The translations under genes and the position numbers were made by a program. Below are positions 23,672 through 29,648 of a stretch of DNA of 29,648 bases, in pieces; positions within the stretch are counted from its first letter, which is position 1; each line of letters opens with the position of its first letter. The stretch covers positions 1 through 29,648 of the forward strand of contig CALCYI010000071.1 of assembly GCA_937907605.1 (NCBI GenBank). The letters run 5' to 3'. The notes beneath the pieces are model-generated. The model was not told the origin of the DNA. It did no database searches and worked only from the letters and a program-made list of their open reading frames with translations. The DNA is from an uncultured Clostridia bacterium. Lineage in GTDB: Bacteria; Bacillota; Clostridia; Oscillospirales; Acutalibacteraceae.

Positions 23672-23953
23672 AGTAAAAAGAAAGCAGCAGGGGCGCAGGA
23701 AAAGAGAGTGTTCTGTGTACGGTTTTCAAATATAGGAGGGTATACGGAAAAGCGCCCCTGCCTAATGGGCAAATAATAGACCAAAAACGGGATAACGTCT
23801 GATAAGTTGATGTAAAGTTTTGCCTCTTTACGAGGAAAATTGTTGTGTAAAGGGGACTGACTTTACCATTACAAATAGTCAAAGGTGTAAACGACATTCG
23901 TTGAAAATGTTTAACATTCATAAAATTTTTTATGAATAAATTATTAACATTAC
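23672..23953 (-). ncRNA. Candidate non-coding RNA in the giant-gene intergenic region
   Basis: A - strand transcript of about 280 bases is suggested by a promoter at 23988-23960 and a final perfect stem GCAGGGGCGC / GCGCCCCTGC (23761-23752 with 23696-23687) followed by TGCTTTCTTTTTACTT. Other stems include TTCATAAA/TTTATGAA near the start, GTAAAGT/ACTTTAC enclosing a CCTC/GAGG hairpin in the middle, and a 55-base apical region inside the last stem. A 89-codon frame crosses it but lacks a ribosome binding site. I do not recognise the RNA family (no 6S, SRP, RNase P or tmRNA hallmark seen). Confidence 0.45.
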
Positions 23954-24040
23954 ATTTATATACTACTGCTTTGTTGCGAGTTTGTCAATACTCAATTCAT
24001 AAATTGTTAATAATTATGGACACTCGACTATAAATGTAAT
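23939..24040. repeat. Two overlapping inverted repeats upstream of the giant + strand gene
   Basis: AATTATTAACA (23939-23949) is complementary to TGTTAATAATT (24005-24015), and ATTACATTTATA (23949-23960) to TATAAATGTAAT (24029-24040). The arms are interleaved (A, B, A', B') rather than nested. They cover the - strand promoter at 23960-23988 and end 17 bases before the + strand -35. Confidence 0.6.
23960..23988 (-). promoter_or_regulatory. Promoter of the candidate non-coding RNA
   Basis: On the - strand, perfect -35 TTGACA (23988-23983), 17-base spacer and -10 TAGTAT (23965-23960). Confidence 0.55.
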
Positions 24041-24057
24041 AAATCCTTAAATATTTA

Positions 24058-24086
24058 TTGACAAGGCGAGAATTATATGTTTTAAT
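24058..24086 (+). promoter_or_regulatory. Promoter of the giant + strand gene
   Basis: Perfect -35 TTGACA (24058-24063), 17-base spacer and -10 TTTAAT (24081-24086). Predicted leader of about 160 bases. Confidence 0.7.
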
Positions 24087-24091
24087 AAGAT

Positions 24092-24220
24092 TGCGTAAAA
24101 TGCGTTTAATTTATCATATTATGTGTTTATATGGTTGCGGACGAATTTTTTATTCCTCAATCTGCCGCGGGTTTTCCTCGGTTGGTCAGAGATTGCGACA
24201 GTCAGCGAAAATTACGCATT
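24092..24220 (+). other. Long leader with alternative end pairing
   Basis: TTACGCATT near the ribosome binding site (24212-24220) can pair either with TGCGTAA (24092-24098) or with AATGCGT (24099-24105) at the start of the leader. The G/C-rich middle (24146-24205) holds small CCG/CGG hairpins. No known riboswitch signature was recognised. Confidence 0.35.
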
Positions 24221-24253
24221 ATATCGTAAATTTTTAATGGAGGAAATTAGAAA

Positions 24254-27200
24254 GTGAAATTAAAAAAATCTAAAGTGTTCACCAAAAAGATGATTTCGTT
24301 ATTCCTTTCAATTGTCATGGTCTGCACGAGCTTTATGGGCGTTATCCAGGCTAATGCAGTCGGCGGTACTAACCGTTGGGATAGCTCCTCGTCTATTGGT
24401 AAAAACTGGATCGACTGGGTTGATCTTCTCAGCGATGACGCTTGCGAAGCTCTTCTTGACGCTGCAGATGAATGGCTGAAGGATTTAGACCTTACGCATC
24501 TTGCCGAAGGAACTCTTCCGATGGATGATAAGTACAACGTATTTGCTTCAGTAAATGCGATTTATAAAATCTATCTTGGTTCTCAGCCTGTTGTAGATAC
24601 TACCAATAAGTATTACAACACTTTACAGAGTACATCGACCAGCACCACTGTATCCGATCGTCACCGTGTTTATGTATTTGTGCAGTTAAAAGGTGCTCTT
24701 ACTTCATATCTTACTACAGGCGTTTTAGGATATGTGGACAGCGTTGACGGCGTAATTGACCTTATCAGACAGCTTAAGTATGAGATTATGGATGACACTA
24801 ATGTTTCTATCTTAGGCTATGATGTTCAGAACGCGATTGTTGGTTCTCAGGTTAAGAATATTGACTGGACTGCTATAACTTCCGGAACTCTTAATAACTA
24901 CAATTCGAATACATACACTTACAGCAAGTGCGGTTATTCATGGAGAGCGGCAAACTCTGCTAAAGACATTATCAAAGCTTTACTTAAGTTCTTCTTTGAT
25001 AATTTCTATGGCAAAACAGATTCTAACAATCTGCTTTATGCACTTCTGAACGGCTCGTTAGCACTTGGCGCACTCGACAGTATGGTTGGTCTTTATGAGA
25101 AGGACGACACCGGCTCCAAGGGTATCCTCGGTAAGCTTGCTTCCGGCGATAAGGTTACAGTAGCCGACGATTATCAGAATAACGGTTGGCTCGTTTACAA
25201 TGTTCTTGCGGGCATTCTTGCTAATAAGACCGACTGGTTTGCAGATGATACCGTTTCTATCGGCGCAGCTTCTTCGACAAGCACTCACAACGTTAAGTAT
25301 AACGGTGCTACATGGGATTATGATACGGTTCTTTTTGACAAGCTTTCAAAAGAGCTGCTCCAGAAGATTAATATCAATATAACCTATGAAAATATGATTC
25401 CGAACCCGGATTATGACGCTGAAGATAATCCGGATGTTGATCGGTATATCCACGACACTTCAAAGGCACGTTATCTAAGCGGCAGAACAACCGATACTTC
25501 ATTACCGGGCTATGACGCTAATCTTAAGTATACGACGGACGGTAATGTATATCTCTTCCAGTATGAAGGCGAAACCTCGCTTACTCTTGCAAAGACAGAT
25601 AATCTTTACAGCTTTGCAATGAGAGCTCTTAAGCTTGCATGGAAGACTGCTCTTAAGCCGACTCTTAATCTTCTTCAGATTAACTTCAACGGTAACGAGA
25701 GCCTCGGTCACGGTACAAACTTCGATAACGCGTTTGCAAAGTGGTGGATGGAAGACAATTATGCTGTTTCAAACGGTATCTTCACGACCGCTGCGTATAC
25801 TCAGGCTAACTTCGACGCCTTCTGCGCCGCAAAGTATGAGGCTTATAACGCAGCAAGCGCTGAGGAATTCGCAGAATGGGTAGAGGACACCTACAACTAT
25901 GAATACCGTTATGCAAAGAAGGAAAAGATGAACTGGCGTGATGTTGACGCTACGAGACTTTGGAACGAGGTTCGTTACAGCCCGCTGGCTGACAAAATCT
26001 TCGGCATCCAGACAGGTCCGTTAAATCTCTACTTCTTACAGACAGGTGCTTCGAATATTGAGAGCTTTATGGATAATTATAATTATTCCGTAACTACCTC
26101 TATTCCCGAAGCTCTTAACGACTTCCTTGTAGCTGCTACGGGCGACCTGTTCCCGAACAACAGCCATATTGGTATTCAGACTGATTCTACCGGCGCGTAT
26201 ACTTCCGTTGATGTTCCTACGTTTACAACAACCAATAGTGCTTGGAACGTTTCAACCTTAATGACCAATATCTACAAGGCTCTTGAGTACGTTGCTATCA
26301 CAACCGACGCTAACCTTCTTACAGAGTATTATGCGAAGAATAATATTTCTGATTACGGTAACGGCGGAAACATTACCTCTGACGCTCAGCTTGAGCAGGC
26401 TCTCGTAGCTTTCGGTATTGCAGCTCTTAAGCAGTGGAACCTTACTTCCGTTATCCATGACAGCGACTGGGATAAGGTTAACGACCTTGAAACCGCAGCT
26501 GTTATAGCTCTTAAGGAATATATGGGTTACCTCTTCCCCGACAGAGATTATTCATCACTCTGGTCATTAGAGGCTAACGCTCAGGAATTCACCAACGCTG
26601 CAGGCGAACCCGTAAGCTATAAGTACATAGACAATACATCGAACCAGCTTTATAACGCAGCTATTCTTCCGATGGCTCGTGATGCTGTAGGTTATGTACT
26701 TTGCGCAGCAGGCGTTCCCGTAACCTTAATGGATAGCACAAGAACTCCTTGGGATCCGTACACCATGGGCGCAGTTGCTGCTGACGGTGTAACCGTAAAA
26801 GCCGCAGGTTTATCGGATACAACTACCAATATATTTGCTCTTGCCAACAGCGTAGGTCTTTATTTCCTTGCTAACACATCGGTTAAGTTTGACACAGCGG
26901 GTACAAACGCTTCTGCAAAGGGCATGGGTTCTCTTATCGGACTCAACGGTTCTCTTACCACTTCAAACACTGTATTCCAGAATCTTGACCTTATTGTCAA
27001 CAAGGTTCTTCCTGCTGCAGGTGAATTACAGTATGTAAACGGCGATTACAAGGGCAACGGTAGCTTCAGTTCTTCCGCATTGCTTCAGGATGAATTTATT
27101 CAGGATATTCGTGAATTTAACCTTTCAAGTCTTGTAGACGGCGTTTACAGAATTTGTAACGCTACTCCGATTAAGTCAACTGCTATCAATAAGGTAGCTT

Positions 27201-29648
27201 ACTTCAAGCTCCTTGCTCCGCTGATTAATGCAGTTCTCGGTTCGAACAACAACGCTTCTTCCGTTGCACTTCTTCCGACGACAGATTCTGCTTCACCATT
27301 TAACAGACTGCTTACTCCTTCTGTTTTAGTTGGTACTTCCAGCACAAGCTATAGAGGTCTAGTAAGCAATCTTGTAAACAACATCTATAGATATTTTACC
27401 GATACTATTGCAGAGCAGTTCTACAGCGCAGCTGCATTTGCGCTTTGCACGCTCAAAGTTCCGAGCCGCCTTGGCGAGACCGAGCTTAAGGGCGTAGAGC
27501 TTGAGATTAAAGACACAGACGTTTACGGTACCTCTGCTACTACCGAAATAAAGATTAAGAATGATTCCGGCGGACTTAACAGGTTCTATCATAACCAGGG
27601 TGATCTCAGCACTTCTGCACAGAAGGAAGCTTCGAGATACTGGGTTACGATTAATAGCGTTAAGCTTCTTAGCGCAGACGGTAACACAACGGTTAAGACC
27701 TTTACCGCAGGTTCTGCTACTAACGATACCGGTAACGCTACTACAACCAACACTTATAATGCTAGCCTTGCACCTGAGAAGGTAACGCGTATCAGAGCTT
27801 CTCTCAGCGGACTTTCAAGAAACACTCTTTATAAGGTTGTTGTTGATTACAACGTTTATATGGACGACGTTCTTGCTAACAACAACTCACAGGCAAGCAG
27901 AGCTCTTTATAGCAACCTTAAGGCTACAGATTGGATGTACGTAACTCCTTCAACCTATACTCAGGTATGGAAGCATCAGTCAGACTCTACCTTCGACGGT
28001 ACAGGCTTCAAGGAGAAGGACGGTACTCTTACGGGTTCGGTTGTTACCGGTACTGCTTCAAGCGGCGTTAAGTTAACTGCAGGCACAATGTATGACGTTA
28101 CTGCTTCTAACATAAGCGAAGGCTATGGTGTAAGGATTAACGCTACATCTGCAGGCGCTTCAGGCAAGCTTTACTTATCACCTCAGGGCAGCAGAGACCT
28201 TGCATATCTGTATCATAATGAGAAGGGTGATCTTCTTGATGCTGACGGTAACGTGGTTTACACCCTTGAAAACGGCGAAAACGACGGTATTGTTGATTCA
28301 TATGACACTGCTACTGACCTTGAAGGCGAAGAGTATGTTGAGTATGTTTTAGGCGATCCGGACGCTGCTATTGACGCAGGCGTTGCATTCGGCGCACCCG
28401 GCAAGAGCGTATGTCTTAACAACGACGAAATTGAGCTTGCCTCAGGCGACAATGACGTTAAGCTCTTTGCTAAGGGTTATGCTGAAGCTGCTGAATATGC
28501 AGTAAGCATCGTATTCTCCGGAACAGGTTCATACGTAAACACTAAGATTGATTATCTTGGCGATATGGACGCTCTTAAGACTGCTGTTGATAATTACACT
28601 CACTTCATTGAAGAGGGTAATACCACAGCTGCTCTTACCGCTGCTGTTCAGGCGGGCGCGAAAGCAACTGCTATCAGATACCGCAATTCATTAAACGTAG
28701 AAAACTGGACAAATGCTGACGCACTTGCTAAGGCTATCTACGATGCCGGCGAAGCTAAGGCACAGGCTAAGGCTGAAACCATTACTGCTATGAACGAGGA
28801 CCGTGACGGTCTTGAGCAGGTTGACTATAAGGTAATCGGCTTCGAGAAGTTTGTAGACTACGCTCAGAAGGCAGAGGCTCTCCGTGAGGCTGAGCCGATT
28901 CTTGATGAGAACGACGAGCCTGTACTTGATTCTAAGGGCAGAGCTACCTACGAGTACAAGACTGCTGAACCTCAGTGGAAGGTTGATGAATTTGTACGTA
29001 TTGCAGGTCTTTACAAGACTTATATGCAAGCAAGACCTCACACTCTCACCAGAGTAACTGAAGAGCTTGCTCACGCTACATCACCTTGTGATGAATTCGA
29101 CGCACTTGGTAGTACCCAGTACGGTGTAAGCAACTTCACAGCTACTCCTACAACGGCTACCAGAACCTATTATTATCAGGCGACTGCTCCTAACGGCGAC
29201 AAGTATGTTGCTAAGACAAGCGAGGATGTTTCCGAGTACAGATTCCTGTATTCAACAAACGACATCGTTGTAGAGGATAACGTAAGCGTTTACGAAATCA
29301 GCTCTTCACTTGATGACGGCACAGAAGTTAAGTTCGGTGCTGTTAAGAACGGCGTACTTGTAAACGAGGGCGACGTTGTTTACACAACTGACTCCTGGAA
29401 TGCTTACATCGACGCTCTTGGCGAAGTTATTACTTCTATCAACAACAGCGAAGAAATTTCCAAGACCTACACAGCAACCTCTCACCTTGTAATGGCTGAG
29501 AATGAGCTTGAGCCCGCTGAGCCCGAGGAGCCTTCAGGCGACGGTATCACCATCAGCGGTAAGGTAGTAATTGCCAATACTATCACCGGCGGCGGCAGCA
29601 GCTACGGTGCACGCGGCGTTTACTTCAAGGTTGACGGCGAATACCTGA
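24254..29648 (+). CDS. Giant secreted protein, N-terminal 1798 residues (unknown function, runs off the window)
   Basis: I read this frame codon by codon: it is open from GTG 24254 to the last base, without a stop. GGAGG at 24239-24243 and the encoded signal peptide (MKLKKSKVFTKKMISLFLSI, cleavage after ANA at 35) support the start. Residues 36 to about 1070 look mostly helical without a recognised domain. About 1070-1240 (LKGVELEIKDTDVYGTSATT to VTRIRASLSGLSRNTLYKVV) is beta-rich and Ig-like, and a second beta-rich part extends to about 1315. About 1440-1610 is a charged helical region rich in alanine and lysine. NAYIDALGEVITSINNSEEI (1716-1735) resembles a FIVAR-type repeat, and an acidic proline linker (1753-1764) precedes a new domain starting TISGKVVIA. 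The codon choice is strongly biased (GCT, GGT, CTT, AAG), as in highly expressed genes. Anchor and full length are outside the window. Confidence 0.88.
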   Translation, partial: MKLKKSKVFTKKMISLFLSIVMVCTSFMGVIQANAVGGTNRWDSSSSIGKNWIDWVDLLSDDACEALLDAADEWLKDLDLTHLAEGTLPMDDKYNVFASVNAIYKIYLGSQPVVDTTNKYYNTLQSTSTSTTVSDRHRVYVFVQLKGALTSYLTTGVLGYVDSVDGVIDLIRQLKYEIMDDTNVSILGYDVQNAIVGSQVKNIDWTAITSGTLNNYNSNTYTYSKCGYSWRAANSAKDIIKALLKFFFDNFYGKTDSNNLLYALLNGSLALGALDSMVGLYEKDDTGSKGILGKLASGDKVTVADDYQNNGWLVYNVLAGILANKTDWFADDTVSIGAASSTSTHNVKYNGATWDYDTVLFDKLSKELLQKININITYENMIPNPDYDAEDNPDVDRYIHDTSKARYLSGRTTDTSLPGYDANLKYTTDGNVYLFQYEGETSLTLAKTDNLYSFAMRALKLAWKTALKPTLNLLQINFNGNESLGHGTNFDNAFAKWWMEDNYAVSNGIFTTAAYTQANFDAFCAAKYEAYNAASAEEFAEWVEDTYNYEYRYAKKEKMNWRDVDATRLWNEVRYSPLADKIFGIQTGPLNLYFLQTGASNIESFMDNYNYSVTTSIPEALNDFLVAATGDLFPNNSHIGIQTDSTGAYTSVDVPTFTTTNSAWNVSTLMTNIYKALEYVAITTDANLLTEYYAKNNISDYGNGGNITSDAQLEQALVAFGIAALKQWNLTSVIHDSDWDKVNDLETAAVIALKEYMGYLFPDRDYSSLWSLEANAQEFTNAAGEPVSYKYIDNTSNQLYNAAILPMARDAVGYVLCAAGVPVTLMDSTRTPWDPYTMGAVAADGVTVKAAGLSDTTTNIFALANSVGLYFLANTSVKFDTAGTNASAKGMGSLIGLNGSLTTSNTVFQNLDLIVNKVLPAAGELQYVNGDYKGNGSFSSSALLQDEFIQDIREFNLSSLVDGVYRICNATPIKSTAINKVAYFKLLAPLINAVLGSNNNASSVALLPTTDSASPFNRLLTPSVLVGTSSTSYRGLVSNLVNNIYRYFTDTIAEQFYSAAAFALCTLKVPSRLGETELKGVELEIKDTDVYGTSATTEIKIKNDSGGLNRFYHNQGDLSTSAQKEASRYWVTINSVKLLSADGNTTVKTFTAGSATNDTGNATTTNTYNASLAPEKVTRIRASLSGLSRNTLYKVVVDYNVYMDDVLANNNSQASRALYSNLKATDWMYVTPSTYTQVWKHQSDSTFDGTGFKEKDGTLTGSVVTGTASSGVKLTAGTMYDVTASNISEGYGVRINATSAGASGKLYLSPQGSRDLAYLYHNEKGDLLDADGNVVYTLENGENDGIVDSYDTATDLEGEEYVEYVLGDPDAAIDAGVAFGAPGKSVCLNNDEIELASGDNDVKLFAKGYAEAAEYAVSIVFSGTGSYVNTKIDYLGDMDALKTAVDNYTHFIEEGNTTAALTAAVQAGAKATAIRYRNSLNVENWTNADALAKAIYDAGEAKAQAKAETITAMNEDRDGLEQVDYKVIGFEKFVDYAQKAEALREAEPILDENDEPVLDSKGRATYEYKTAEPQWKVDEFVRIAGLYKTYMQARPHTLTRVTEELAHATSPCDEFDALGSTQYGVSNFTATPTTATRTYYYQATAPNGDKYVAKTSEDVSEYRFLYSTNDIVVEDNVSVYEISSSLDDGTEVKFGAVKNGVLVNEGDVVYTTDSWNAYIDALGEVITSINNSEEISKTYTATSHLVMAENELEPAEPEEPSGDGITISGKVVIANTITGGGSSYGARGVYFKVDGEYL

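Noticed and set aside
23652..23921. 89-codon frame on the - strand in the intergenic region
   Set aside because: It has no ribosome binding site, and its start lies in an A/T-rich hairpin. It runs through the terminator-like stem of the candidate RNA, and the product has no coherent domain or signal peptide.
23672..23953. 6S RNA, SRP RNA, RNase P RNA or tmRNA
   Set aside because: None of the short conserved signatures I know for these RNAs could be found in either strand of the interval.
1..29648. CRISPR array, tRNA or rRNA genes, prophage genes
   Set aside because: No regularly spaced direct repeats, cloverleaf-like segments, rRNA landmarks or phage structural proteins were noticed.

Overview
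The window looks like chromosomal DNA from a low-to-mid GC Gram-positive gut anaerobe of class Clostridia, probably Oscillospirales/Ruminococcaceae. The support is a DnaD-like/DnaC-like loader pair, a DUF4250 gene, an Lsa-type ABC-F gene with an attenuator, strong AAGGAG/GGAGG ribosome binding sites, TTGACA-17-TATAAT-like promoters, a palindromic CTTCCCCTTGAGGGGAAG repeat of a type I recall from gut Firmicutes, and very large secreted proteins with Clostridia-style signal peptides. This assignment is inference; no rRNA or tRNA gene is visible.

Layout. Bases 1-3990 (+): the end of a multipass membrane protein (probably DUF6020), a DnaD-domain protein, a DnaC/DnaI-like AAA+ ATPase, a membrane-embedded M28 metallopeptidase and a 58-residue DUF4250 protein, closed by a nested hairpin. 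Bases 4106-5816 (-): an antibiotic-resistance-type ABC-F ATPase preceded by a promoter, a 6-codon leader peptide and mutually exclusive hairpins ending in an intrinsic terminator. Bases 5832-8437 (-): rlmH, a walJ/yycJ-like gene and murA. Bases 8438-8868 hold a promoter and operator for an acyl-CoA synthetase-like gene (8869-10506, +). This is followed by a palindromic repeat, then a promoter, long hairpin and terminator directly in front of a TM2/DUF5067 gene (10895-11650, +). Bases 11731-14242 (-): a sodium:solute symporter followed by an amidohydrolase. An XRE regulator (14471-15604, +) is divergent from them. Bases 15724-23457 (-): a 2577-residue secreted protein with internally duplicated helical modules. 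Bases 24254 to the end (+): a second huge secreted protein, still open after 1798 codons. The 796-bp gap between these two holds divergent promoters, a candidate non-coding RNA and overlapping inverted repeats.

How the parts work together. The left operon mixes replication-initiation functions (DnaD-like remodeller and helicase loader) with a membrane peptidase. rlmH-walJ-murA are housekeeping functions (ribosome methylation, cell-wall-linked hydrolase, first step of peptidoglycan synthesis). The acyl-CoA synthetase-like gene and the symporter-amidohydrolase transcription unit share a 15-bp box (CTTTAGCGGTTTAAA), two copies each, just downstream of their promoters. They are therefore probably one regulon for uptake and activation of an unidentified substrate. 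The two giant genes are divergently transcribed and may encode a matched pair of surface or secreted proteins of unknown function.

The observations I consider most worth checking are the ABC-F attenuator, the shared operator, the hairpin-terminator leader ahead of the TM2 gene, the candidate RNA in the giant-gene intergenic region, the giant protein pair, and the M28 peptidase whose zinc-binding domain is interrupted by a membrane hairpin.
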